From: Limnomonas spitsbergensis
Lineage: Eukaryota > Chlorophyta > Chlorophyceae > Chlamydomonadales
Direction: 5' to 3'
Length of the DNA stretch: 64,000 bases
Assembly (NCBI GenBank): GCA_037349105.1
Contig: JAYJMM010000037.1
Coordinates: 1,674,001 to 1,738,000, forward strand
The translations under genes were made by a program, and so were the position numbers. Of the stretch, positions 25,201 to 34,617 are shown piece by piece. The notes under the pieces are model-generated. The model saw only the letters and a program-made list of their open reading frames with translations, was not told where the DNA came from and did no database searches. Position 1 is the first letter of the stretch. Each line of letters starts with the position of its first letter.

Positions 25201-28200
25201 AAGAGTGTGCGAGGAGCCAGAGTATGGACGAACAAGGGCGAGAAGAGAGATGGAAAGTGGGTAGGTGTGAAATCCGGCTTCTCGCCGCCACGCTTTTAAG
25301 GATGCAGGAGAGAGGATGCTGCGCAGGTCTGGGGGTCCGGGCTCCCATCAGTTCAAGAGGTGGACATGTAAGCCCAGAAATGCTGGTTGGGAGTATCGGA
25401 GCTAAGATAGCCGGCTTTATCATATTTAGCCCCCATGCTGCACTGTGCTGGCTGAACGCACATCCATCTGGGCAGCTGTTCATCCTCCCCTGCTGAAAAT
25501 GTGTAAGCTTTGCATTTTCGGGCTTTTACCTGGTGCTGGGTGTCTTCTGTAAGAAACAAATTTGTTTGTTTTCTGCAAACATGTACCCTTGGGGTTTGTT
25601 GGTGTAGGTTGAATTGCGACCCTTCAACCAAACAAACCCTCATTCCCTAAACCTTTATGCCGTGGGGCTTGTTGTCGCAGGTGGAACTGCAGCCGATGTT
25701 AGCCCAAAGGAAGCTGATCGGCGTGCTTTTTAGGAAGGTGAGCAGATCAGCAGACGACATGCAGTTTCCACCTTTTCCCACACATTTAAATAATTTTAGA
25801 TCAGTAGACAACATTTTAGTTTCTAGCTTAATCCCTGACAAGAGAAGCAGCCTCACACTTTCCTGACCAGTGAATTTCCAATTAATGCAAGTTATCCTGG
25901 CAGCTGACCGATTTAATCCTGCTTAACCTATTTCTGACTGATGTGAAGTTTTTTTAGTCCAACAGAGCATATCACATTTGATGCATGGGACATGCGCCCG
26001 CAACCCAGTACAGGCGCTAAATATGTCAGGACAGGGAGCGAAAACCAGATAAACTCACCCATCTGCACTCTTTTGGCAATAGGGTGTAGAATGCATGCCC
26101 CTGACTCACCTGCACGATACATTTGCAACAGGGTGTGCATTGCACGCCCCTGTCTGACCTGCACTCCACTTTCGCAACAGGGTGTGCACTGCGTGGCTTA
26201 CTCGCCCATTGGAAGCCAGGGCCAGTGCCCTTCAGAGGCCACCACTGACCTCAAGGCCCATGACGCCGTTGTGCGCGTGGCCAAGGAGGCAGGGAAGACA
26301 CCAGTTCAGGTCAGTGGCAGTGCATACAACACACATCAACACATACACAGGAGAGGAGGGGGGTGTCGCTGCACCATGGTCATACGCAGGAGAGGAGGGT
26401 GACATGGCTGCATCATGGTCATAAACAAAAGTGGATGAGGGTGTAGCTGCACCATGGTCATACACAGGAGAGGATGGGGGAGTAGCTGCATCATGGTCCT
26501 ATACAAAAGTGGATGAGGGTGTAGTTGCACCATGGTCATACACAGGAGAGGTTGGGGGTGTAGCTGCACCATGGTCATGTATAAAAGAGGAGGGGGTTGT
26601 AGCTGCACCATGGTCATACACAGGAGAGGATGGGGGTGTAGCTGCACCATGGTCATATATAAAACTGGAGGGGGGTGTAGCTGCACCATGGTCATACACA
26701 GGAGAGGATGGGGGTGAAGCTGCACCATCGTCATATATAAAAGAGGAGGGGGGTGTAGCTGCACCATGGTCCTGGCTGTGCAGGGAAGCTGGGATTGAGC
26801 TTGCTCATCCCCCCTACCAGCCTCATGCGGCCGAGCGCTCAGCAGGGCCCAGCTGGTATGCACTGTTCTTAAAACAAGAACGCATGCACACACATTTACG
26901 TACTGAGGGCTAGATTCCAGGGGGGTGGCCGAAACGGACTACCTGTCCTACGTTATTTCGCGGGGAGTTTTTCTACTTTTCTCTCTCTCTTCAGTTTCCG
27001 AATAGACAGTTCCACACGGACGCGGCCTTCTGCCTTCTGAGCAGGGCCCACGGGTGTCATGTCATTGACACATACACTGGCTGTTGGGTGGCTGGGATAC
27101 ACAAACTGGTTTGGGTTGGGTTTCTCAGGTTAGTCCCCCGTGACCCGCGAAGTTGTGCAACAGCTGATCCCCACCCTTCATCTCCCAACCCTCACCCTTG
27201 TGTTTGAATCATCAGCTTGCACACTGCGCAGCATCACTTAGCCTGTCACTAGGCAGTGCTGTATGATTGTGTGAACGCGGCCATGACGTTAAATCTCTAG
27301 GCCTGACGCGCAAAAGGCTGGGCGCCCAACTACTCGGTTGGGAGGAGAGACAAACAGACCGGTGGGTATGAGCGTGTATCTCAATATCATGCATTTCTCG
27401 CGACGCTCTCGCCCTGCCTTCTTCTTCTGTGTAGTTGTATGCTTAGTTTTACAGTCCAGCAGAGCATCACATATGATGAATGGGACGTATGCCGATAAAC
27501 CTGTGCTTTTAGGATGTTCAAGGCTGATTTCAGACGGGACGGAAGCTGGACAGGTGGAAACCTTCAACCTCTTGCCTCCTAGAGAGAAGGCCCACGCCAC
27601 TTGCCCGCCCTCCTGATGCTCAGATTCTGCTCCTGACTCTTGCCCGCCCACCTAATGCCCAGGTTGTGCCCAGGTGGAACACCTAGCGTAATAGCACTGT
27701 TATCCCCAAGGCCAGCTGTATTGAAAGGCCTGGATCTGTGGCCCTGAAAAAACGCTTGTGACTCTTGCCGGCTCACTGGATGCTCAGGTTTTGCCCGTGA
27801 CTCTTGCCGGCCCACTGGATGCTCAGGTTTTGCTTAAGTGTAACACGCAGTATGGTATTACTGTCATCCCCAAGGCCAGCTGTGTTGGATGTTCTGGATC
27901 TTTAGCCCCGTATAAGCGCTCACAACATTTGCCCGCCGACCTTATGCCCAGGTCTTGCTTAAGTGGAACACCCAGCGAGGTATTACCGTCATTCCCAAGA
28001 CCAGCAGTGAGGCTCACCTCAGGGAGAACTTTGAGGGCTTCTTCGACTGGAAGCTGAGCAATGAGCAGAAGGCAAGTATTTATCATTCTGGCGTAATTAT
28101 TATGGCACTACAGCAACAAACTTGCTAGCTTGATTTAAGTAACTAGTACTTGACTCTTCTGTTGGGGACATACATGGGTCCGGAAGGAAGAAAAGGGGAA

Positions 28201-28519
28201 CGTTGTACCCTGAACTAGTGTGAAGGTCTTGACTGCTGTTGCATGTTTTGGTGTAGAACACGCATGTGTGAATGGTAGGTGTGCAACAGTTGTAGCTGTG
28301 GCATGACAGACCCTGATCACAGTTTTAGACAATGGCAGTCCCTTGTGCAGGAATGAGAATTCGAAGACCATAGCATGGGACCAATGAAACATGCTGCCCC
28401 AATTGCAGGCGCTCCTCGATGGCATGGACTGTGGCAAGCGGTTCGTCAGCTTCCCCTGGAAGGAGTGGGGCAATGCTGAGGAGGGGGGCGTGACCAAGCC
28501 GAGCACAGTAGTGCTGTAG
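22076..28519 (+). CDS. aldo/keto reductase (AKR superfamily), at least nine exons, first exon not located
   Basis: NAD(P)H-dependent carbonyl reductase by family; soluble. Exons: 22076-22200, 22710-22773, 23012-23112, 24406-24552, 25070-25190, 25681-25737, 26181-26309, 27952-28071, 28409-28519. Phases join throughout. Motifs in order: MPILGLGTFG, GYRHFDCAELYGNE (catalytic Asp and Tyr), FLVSKVW (Lys), YLVHWPETW (His), RTIGVSNFS, PVVNQVELQPML, VAYSPIGSQG, ITVIPKTS and RENFEGFFDW. All four catalytic residues are present, so an active enzyme is expected; substrate unknown. It ends KPSTVVL with TAG. A TGTAA at 28,904 could be the poly(A) signal. The eighth intron has a GC donor (AAG-GCAAGT). Introns carry copies of adjacent junctions. 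N-terminus incomplete, so plastid targeting cannot be judged. Confidence 0.93.
22710..22773 (+). CDS. aldo/keto reductase exon 3 (catalytic Asp/Tyr)
   Basis: Acceptor GTGTAG, donor GTGAGT. Encodes LALSIGYRHFDCAELYGNEE, matching the family GYRhiDTA..YgNE signature with the catalytic Asp and Tyr. Confidence 0.92.
23012..23112 (+). CDS. aldo/keto reductase exon 4 (catalytic Lys)
   Basis: Acceptor GGTTAG, donor GTGCGG. Encodes VGEGLKDFVASGKREELFLV then SKVWNSHHRPDDV; SKVW carries the catalytic Lys. Confidence 0.92.
23155..23270. repeat. about 20-bp tandem repeat (aggcaggcagatatcctgta), 5 copies
   Basis: Intronic minisatellite just after reductase exon 4; imperfect units, two interrupted by actactagcat. 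Confidence 0.9.
23990..24405. repeat. three intronic copies of reductase exon 5 acceptor/start
   Basis: Blocks at 23,995-24,040, 24,165-24,205 and 24,272-24,315 repeat '(c)agGGCTACTTGTGAGGACAGCC', corresponding to the true junction at 24,401-24,430. The upstream pyrimidine tract and ctctgtgcgc are shared, and units are about 110-165 bp apart. Confidence 0.9.
24406..24552 (+). CDS. aldo/keto reductase exon 5 (catalytic His)
   Basis: Acceptor CCCCAG, donor GTGAGC. Encodes AACERSLKKLGVQYLDQYLV then HWPETWVPSTEGIPPVPEV; the LVHWP motif carries the catalytic His. Confidence 0.93.
24545..24745. repeat. about 70-bp tandem copies of reductase exon 5 donor
   Basis: The true donor (ACATG-GTGAGCCAAAG, 24,553) is repeated at about 24,621 (ACATG-GTGAGCCAAGG) and 24,693 (AATG-GTGAGTCAAGG), each followed by gacagggcttcaagggcag and tacatggtggggagg. 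Confidence 0.9.
25070..25190 (+). CDS. aldo/keto reductase exon 6
   Basis: Acceptor CAACAG, donor GTGAGC. Encodes AAMEALVDAGLVRTIGVSNF then SLTQVEALLATCRIKPVVNQ; GVSNF and VVNQ are family signatures. The preceding about 90 bp contains a duplicated ctgacccatgttaac segment. Confidence 0.93.
25585..25690. repeat. intronic copy of reductase exon 7 acceptor/start
   Basis: At 25,590-25,622 gggtttgttggtgtag-GTTGAATTGCGACCC echoes the true junction gggcttgttgtcgcag-GTGGAACTGCAGCCG at 25,665-25,695. Confidence 0.85.
25681..25737 (+). CDS. aldo/keto reductase exon 7 (VELQPML)
   Basis: 57 nt, 19 codons, phase 0/0. Encodes VELQPMLAQRKLIGVLFRK, the family NQVElhP.l.Q..Li segment; donor GTGAGC. Confidence 0.88.
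26055..26190. repeat. two intronic copies of reductase exon 8 acceptor/start
   Basis: 'ttggcaatag-GGTGTAGAATGC' (26,071-26,095) and 'ttgcaacag-GGTGTGCATTGCACGCCC' (26,124-26,150) precede the true 'ttcgcaacag-GGTGTGCACTGCGTGGC' (26,171-26,198); period about 52 bp. Confidence 0.9.
26181..26309 (+). CDS. aldo/keto reductase exon 8 (AYSPIGS)
   Basis: 129 nt, phase 0/0. Encodes GVHCVAYSPIGSQGQCPSEA then a cofactor-side helix ending VAKEAGKTPVQ; donor GTCAGT. Confidence 0.92.
26310..26790. repeat. 39-bp tandem repeat, about 12 copies
   Basis: Unit gtagctgcaccatggtcata plus cacaggagaggatgggggt in the intron after reductase exon 8. Because 39 is a multiple of three, both strands show long spurious frames (plus GVAAPWSYTGEDG; minus MVQLHPPPLLY). 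Confidence 0.97.
27275..27335 (-). repeat. retroelement 3'-tail fragment (shared tail family)
   Basis: Minus strand contains AGTTGGGCGCCCAGCC ... TTTAACGTCATGG, a diverged copy of the 3' tail found at 39,163, 43,727, 55,420, 56,330 and 56,470. It lies in the last large intron of the reductase. Confidence 0.6.
27640..27950. repeat. two intronic copies of reductase exon 9 acceptor/start
   Basis: 27,650-27,725 and 27,785-27,895 repeat 'gcccag-GT(C/T)(T/G)TG...GTGGAACAC...' through GTCATCCCCAAGGCCAGC, i.e. the first about 60 bases of exon 9 (27,952) with substitutions; the interval is about 150 bp. Confidence 0.9.
27952..28071 (+). CDS. aldo/keto reductase exon 9 (IPKTS), followed by GC donor
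   Basis: 120 nt, phase 0/0. Encodes VLLKWNTQRGITVIPKTSSE then AHLRENFEGFFDWKLSNEQK. The donor is AAG-GCAAGT: a GC-AG intron rather than GT-AG. Confidence 0.9.
28409..28519 (+). CDS. aldo/keto reductase terminal exon
   Basis: Acceptor TTGCAG. Encodes ALLDGMDCGKRFVSFPWKEW then GNAEEGGVTKPSTVVL and TAG. Position and length fit the family C-terminus. Confidence 0.9.
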   Translation, partial: ALLDGMDCGKRFVSFPWKEWGNAEEGGVTKPSTVVL

Positions 28520-28640
28520 GACAAGAAGCAGAGGAAAATATGGAGAGGTGTGACCAAGCCTAGCACACTGGTGCTGTAGGATAAAAAGCAATGGGATGTG
28601 CGGAGAGAGGTATAAATTAGCCTAGCACAGTGATGGTCTT
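28482..28640. repeat. about 60-bp tandem copies of the reductase C-terminus and stop
   Basis: The segment gtgaccaagccgagcacagtagtgctgtaggacaagaagcag is repeated at 28,551-28,595 and, more diverged, at 28,612-28,635, including the stop codon. Confidence 0.88.
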
Positions 28641-30000
28641 GGCTTGCAAGCAGATGCATTTGCCCTAGTGACATGTTACTGTCCAGATGTACTGATGATG
28701 TAGGCACTTCGAAATTCGGCACAGTACCGAAGTAAAGTTCTTTTTGTTCATTGGAGGAGGTACATGCTGAGGAGAACTTTTATGTAGGGTTCAGCAGTCA
28801 TGACTCCGAAAAGGATGGTTTCGATAACTGAAGTTGTTACATGCATAGAACCGGCTAGTCGGGCGCCCATGGGGCCGTGCCTTCCTGAGTAGGGTCCAGA
28901 GCTGTAACGTTGTGAACGGTGATGTAGATGAGGACTGCGTCTGGCAAGTGTGGACGGTGACACTGCGGGAATAATGAGGTGCAGCTGCAGACTGCCCACG
29001 TTATTATTTAATGAGGGTGAAACGGTTGCAGACTGCTTACGTGTACACTGATGCGGTTGGAACTCATTTGGTGAAACTCTGCACGTTACCAGACATGTTT
29101 CAAGTCTGTGTAACAGAGCGGCCAATTTTAGATTATTTTGATTACAAAATACCGCGAGTGCAGTTTAACTCAAAACGGTAGAACATATTGACAACATCCG
29201 AAAGCCCTCAGTTCAAATCTTGAAGATCTATGCTGTTTCAGTACCGTATGTTTAGAGTCCAAAGACCAACATACTTGATAAATGAACAGCTGCCCACAGA
29301 CTGGTAGGTACACTTCATGAGTCACTGGTGTATCTTGCTCTACATCTTAATTTATTTGGTGCTCAGACAGAGTAAATCAGTAACCCTCCTGTTCTCCTTC
29401 AAGCAAGCAACCGCAGTGTGGCTGAAGTATGAACCCCATCATGCAGGAGAGGAGCTTCAGCAGATAAACATACCGTACCTAATTTAGAGGAAAAAATTGC
29501 CTACAGCCGATATAATTTTGGTCCACATTTGGGTACCAGTACAAGTAATATTGATATGAAAACATACCAATATTACTTGTATGTGCAGTAAACACCCAAC
29601 AGGATGGTCATCAATCAGAGGTATCCAAGGGTAACTAACGGTGTAAAAACGGTGCATACCCGCTGGCCCTCGGAAACTAACGCGATGAATCAATGCCCAA
29701 GGGCAACAATTCTGTCAGGCATGAATGGCGGCCAGCCATGATGCCCATGGGACCGACAGTGCACGGGCGAATGCAAAACATCAAATTGCACTACAAATCC
29801 TACTGGTATGCTACAAAGAGATGCTGCCTAGATAACGGGGTAGCCAGGCGGCGCACCAGGTGTAGGCTGTGCTGCGCCGTTGTGCTCTGGGGCGCAGCAA
29901 CCCGGCTGGTGTGGATGTGCTCCATAATCCGGCTGCGGCAGCCAAGGCAAGAGAAGAAAAGCAGCCAAGGCAAGAGAAGAAAAGCAGAAATGCTGTTCTC
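28641..30000. other. intergenic, AT-richer; one hairpin
   Basis: No gene recognised. 29,543-29,583 is a perfect inverted repeat (acaagtaatattg / caatattacttgt) with a loop of about 14 nt. gcagccaaggcaagagaagaaaa is duplicated at 29,937-29,985. Confidence 0.55.
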
Positions 30001-30166
30001 TAGGCTATGTTACCAGGCAGATGACGACTAGTAGATGTCCCTCCAGCGTCGCCCTTACGAGCGGCGCCAGCACAAACACTCTTTTTGTAGTCATGGTCTT
30101 CATGTACATCAGTGACGACGCTAGCGGTAGCTCCAGAGGCAGCGCTGATGGTGGCGCTGGCCGCTT

Positions 30167-30683
30167 TTAGAAGATGTTGCCACCGTAGGCAGCTGAAGCA
30201 TTCGCGGCTCCGGCAGCGGCAGCTTTGGCCCTTGGGCCCTTCCACACGTGGCTGTCCAAATCCTGGTTGAAGTCCTCGTGGCCGGCTGCCCGGCAATTGG
30301 CTTTCCGCTGCTTCTTCAGCCGCTTGCGCTCCTTGCACTCATCATCGTTCAGTGGTGGCTTGTGCTCCCTCATTTGAGGAGGGGCTTTATCACTACCGGA
30401 CGTCGGGGCCTGATGCGTGCCGTTAGGCTGGTGCACAGGCCCGTTCATCTGGCTCCTTCGGCTCCGCATCGCTGAGCGGTGGCTTGGGCTCCTTCATTTG
30501 AGGAAGAGCCTCGTCACCACCGGACCTCCGGGCCCCATGCATGCCCTGAGGCTGTTGCATTGGCCCTTCAGTCAGGCTCCTTCGGCCGGCCGGGTTTTCA
30601 CCTTTGCCGTCGTTGGAGCCGGAGGCGCCGCCAGTTGCCTTACGCCTAATTAAAGACGTGGCTTGACGGCGCCCATCTTGCAT
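30167..30683 (-). pseudogene. hypothetical basic protein with duplicated segment and frameshift
   Basis: Two overlapping minus frames belong together. A segment of about 115 bp is duplicated, encoding (S)LTEGPMQQPQGMHGARR...PQMKEPKPPLSDAE and then QMNGPVHQPNGTHQAP...PQMREHKPPLNDDE. The frame changes between the copies. The second frame continues KERKRLKKQRKANCRAAG, basic and faintly like a bZIP basic region, then HEDFNQDLDSHVWKGPRA, and stops after YGGNIF. No leucine zipper seen. Function unknown; the shift may be a mutation, an intron or an error. Confidence 0.4.
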
Positions 30684-31499
30684 CCTGCCCGCAGCCGCTT
30701 GTCTTCTCCTGATTGGATGATTGGCGGCGGCTCTCTTGCTGCCGCATGATGGCTGTGATGGTGGCTCAGAGTGACGAAGTCCTTGAGGCCATCCATGGCA
30801 TTTCCGCCAGCTTCAGCGGGAACCGCCTGTCATATGCAGCAGTTCAACACAAATTAAGCCACTATGCGGCTGAACTCATGACAGCCCAACTTCCCCCCCC
30901 AACCTGAGGCAAAACCAGGGGTCGAAGGTTGAGAAGGGGCTGTCTAAATTCTGGGATAGAAAGCCAGGGGAATAATAATTAAAAAAAAATCCAATGAAGG
31001 CACCTTATAGGCGTAGGCCAGCTGGCAGCTACTTGTTGCATGTGTGTACTGGCAGATGTGTACTGCAGAAATGTACATCAGACATATACAACAGATATGC
31101 ACTACAGAAATGTACTGGCTAGCTTAAACAGCAGATGTGTGTTGCATGAACACCATGCACGAGGTACAGCTGTTGTACTGCATGTGTAACATGTGTACCG
31201 TACGGTATGAATATTAATAGTGGCCACGTACAACATGCAAGTCCTGGCAAGCATGTACAGCAATGTACTGCATGATTTGTACTGGAAGATGTGTACAACA
31301 CAGCAATCAGGTGATGCACGATTGGATAGATGCATTCATGAAGCTCAGGTCGGAATCACGAAATTAAATTGCAATGAACCATTTAGTCCATTCAGGATTG
31401 GATCGAGTCCTAGGCGAAGCGTCCCTCAAGACAGCCATGACCGAACCCACATACCTTGAGGTGATCATCAAGGCTTCCATCAAAACAAGTAAAGAACTT

Positions 31500-33440
31500 T
31501 TACCGGAGGTTCATGTTACTCCGGTCTGTCTTGGTCAGGCTGGCCTGCCCGTCAAGCTGGCCGCGGGCACCTTGGGTCGGGGCACACAATGGGGAACGTT
31601 GCTTGCAGCTGTCAGTCAGCATGGGCAGGGCAGAGCATGGGATGGTCTGGCCTCGGTCACTAGCGGCCTGACCAGTGTCAGCCCACATCTGCCGAATCTC
31701 CCACTCCCCAATCACATGAGTATGCACAAAATGGTGTGCATCAGACACAGCCTGATCCTCCAACTCAATTGGCTCGGGTGGGTCCTTGTTGAGGGGGCCC
31801 ATCTCTAAAACAATCTCATTCTGCTCTGGACCATGACTCTCAAAGAGCGGGTCTCGTCTCCGGAACCTTGGCTCAGCTGCCAGAGATCTTGTGGGGGTCC
31901 CCCCCACAGTTGTGATTGATACCTCACCTTGTGTGCGTGAGCCACGCTGCCTTGTGGCTAAATCTGGGGTGACCTCCTGGTGCCCTCGTGATTCTCGGAA
32001 CAGCTCAGTGCTTACCTGGATTCTGTCAGTGGAGGTTCCAAAATCGGCTTCTGAGGTTTGCACACTACCAACCGAGTCGTGCTGATGGGAACCTCGGTTA
32101 TGAGTCTGACTTACATCGGTGGTGTTGCCCATGACCACTTCAAACATTCCCTTCACCTTCTTTGTCAGAAACGACCAGATGATAGGGGACTCGCCGTCGG
32201 GGATGGAGGCCGGGTAACGTGCCTTACCAGCTCCGGATCCACTCTCCGGACCCTCGAACCTTTGGTCGAAGGAGTATTCCTGCATGGGCACCGCCTCCGG
32301 GGAGCACACATGCTCTAGGGGCAGTGGCAACATTGACTGCCGGGATCCCATGGGAGTTTTAGGAATCGTCCCCAGAAACTGGCCCAAGGTCGACAACAAT
32401 GACTTTTTACCTGGCGAGGTGCTCATGAACTGACTGGCCGCATGGCTTATTTCAGACACCGGACTGGATGGCCTGATCGACTCACATGCGTAAGAGACTG
32501 GAAGTATAGTGTGGTCCTCTACATGCCCGTCCTCGGTCTCCTCATGCAACATGGATGCGGAGGGCATGCTTGCAATACTCTGCATGAGTTGTTCACCTTC
32601 ATGTAGCCTTGCATGGGCTTGCATGGGACGCTCACTCGTTGTCTCCTCATGCAACATGGAAGCAGAGGACAAGTGCACATGGCACTGCATAGGCTGCGCA
32701 CCTTCTGGCAGACTTGCATGGCTCTGCATGGGCTGCTCACCTTCATTGCTCACTGTGGTATGGAATGACTGCGACACAGCATGCCATGTGGAGCGATTAC
32801 CTTGTGTATGGGGCTCTTCGTCACTGACTTCTTCACTCATGCTCCCCCCATACCCATCACCTTCCGGTTCTTCCGACACAAACGCCAGACCTTGCATCCG
32901 AGGCATCGTGTCTTCGTACCGTCCAGACTGTGGATAGACAGGTGCTTTGTTGTGCACAGGTCCAGCCGACCTTGAAGGGACTTGCGGCGGAGGCGGAGGT
33001 GGAGGGTATGATGCTCCAGACTCCACGCCATGACCTTCTCTCCTTCCATACACACTCTGAACAGGCGCAGCATTGGGAGGAGGGACAGAGGCGACAGCAG
33101 CGACAGGCACGAATACTGGGACATCCGCAACAGGCACATGCACTAGTACATTCTGAGCCATGGGCTCGTGCACCGCAAACGGCGCAGCAGGCTGCATTGG
33201 AGCAGTGACCTCTAGAGCGCGCGTGGATGCTGTTACTGAATCGACATAGCCAGCCTGTGAACCACCATCACTCGCAGTGTCAAACACAGGTACCGCTAGC
33301 CTAGTAATAGCCGTCATCCTTGACGGAGTTCCAGTATTAGCGCACCTAAGACTCTCCCTTCTAAGGTACTCATACACGGGGTTGGGCTGTAACACGGTCA
33401 GTTTTTCTGAAGTTTCAGCATCAATGACAGCCCTTGTCAC
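31500..33440 (-). pseudogene. gag-like ORF of minus-strand LTR retrotransposon, main part
   Basis: 646 codons, low complexity (poly-Pro, repeated PMQ.HA.L.EGEQPMQS and HEE motifs), with no zinc knuckle, protease or RT signature. It opens 3 nt before the stop of the upstream 33,437-33,838 frame, one base out of phase. There is no Met near its start, so it is probably the same Gag protein split by a 1-nt indel. The element has no recognisable pol in the window. Confidence 0.5.
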
Positions 33441-33838
33441 CTTTTAGGTGAAACTGCCATTGCAGCTCTGATAGATTCACTCCTTTCTTCTAGCAAGAGA
33501 TTTTTCTTATCATTTAGCTCGTCGTACTCTTCCTTGCTACAGTTAAGCGCTAGGTTTTTCAACTCATTCTCTGCCATATCCACTGCCTCTTGCTTGATTC
33601 TGACAGCGTCCATGCCTGTCTGATCGGTTCCAGCCCTATCATACAGCTTCTGCCAGTTAGTCCTGAATTTCTCAATTACAGGTACAGGATGAGAAGAGGT
33701 CTCTTTTACATCAGCCTCAGGGTGCACCTTCGCAGCTAACACCTTTGCCGCTAGAGCACCCCTTGTGTTCTGAGCAACACTATCCGTTGCTATCTCTTGA
33801 ACGACTTTGGGCACTTCTACAGCCCCTGATCCGCTCAT
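33437..33838 (-). CDS. N-terminal part of gag-like protein
   Basis: ATG at 33,838 lies 69 bp inside the LTR-like repeat end. Reads MSGSGAVEVPKVVQEI..., predicted helical in the middle (KQEAVDMAENELKNLAL...), ends AMAVSPKR TGA and is continued by the 646-codon frame after a one-base shift. It resembles the N-terminal region of LTR-element Gag only by position and composition. Confidence 0.45.
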   Translation of the reverse strand: MSGSGAVEVPKVVQEIATDSVAQNTRGALAAKVLAAKVHPEADVKETSSHPVPVIEKFRTNWQKLYDRAGTDQTGMDAVRIKQEAVDMAENELKNLALNCSKEEYDELNDKKNLLLEERSESIRAAMAVSPKR

Positions 33839-33906
33839 CTTCACCTTTTTATCGGTTTTAGATCGACCGATTTCCGCTACAGTCGACTAGAGGTGAAACT
33901 AGTCGG

Positions 33907-34529
33907 ACTTTTTCTTTCTTAGACAAGCACTAATAAACTCTTACAGAGCTTATAGTAGGAGCTTCTCGATCCACTGCTGTAACTCAGTGAACTCAGCTCG
34001 ATAACAGGTGAAAGCTCTTGCTACTTCACCTGGACTTCTTCGATTTTGTTGACATGATCTCGTAAAGCCTCGACTCATGGGGTACTTATAGGTTTCCTGG
34101 GACGATCTTGGGCGAATGTGGCCGTTGATCTGCTGTGATGAGTCGCTTGCTTGGCGACTTCTGATGACTGAAGATATCTCTGATAAATCAGATGGTCGAC
34201 TTGGAGCCAAAGGGAAGGCTGTAGGTTGGAGATGTGATGGTTGCTGGTTGGTGGTAATATCCAATTGTAGGGTTGGAGATATGCCTTGTTAAGAGGCATG
34301 AAAAACTCGAATTGCTGCAGATAGTCGACTGTTGGCCTAGATGTTATGCCAGCTTCGTATCAAGAGACTTGTTGATGCTTATAGGGTCGCTGTTGGCCTA
34401 GCTGCTCTGCCAGTTTCCCCTTAGTAAGACTTTAATTGACGATAAACTTGCAGATCGATATTCAAGAACAATAGCTGGAAACGTTAAGAGTCTATTGAAG
34501 GCCGTGAAATCAAGTAAGAAAGAAAAAGT
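33907..34529 (-). repeat. LTR-like block with perfect 15-bp inverted termini
   Basis: Ends actttttctttctta (33,907-33,921) and taagaaagaaaaagt (34,515-34,529) are perfect inverted repeats. The internal segment gttggcctag.tg.t.tgccag occurs twice (34,329-34,355 and 34,392-34,418). Confidence 0.7.
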
Positions 34530-34617
34530 AAAGGAACCCGTTCGGGATCCCCTAAGACGGCAAACACACTTGTTCAGGTTCACACACAACTTCCAACCGA
34601 AAAAGCAGTTGGCGCAG

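Larger units (their letters stand above)
31500..34529 (-). mobile_element. LTR-type retroelement, minus strand, 5' LTR plus gag only
   Basis: A 623-bp LTR-like block (33,907-34,529) precedes a gag-like coding region on the minus strand. No protease, RT, integrase or second LTR was found within the window, so it is truncated or non-autonomous. Confidence 0.55.

Noticed and set aside
26336..26913. Repeat-protein frames on both strands (APWSYTGEDG, MVQLHPPPLLY)
   Set aside because: 39-bp intronic minisatellite without stops by chance; lies between spliced reductase exons.
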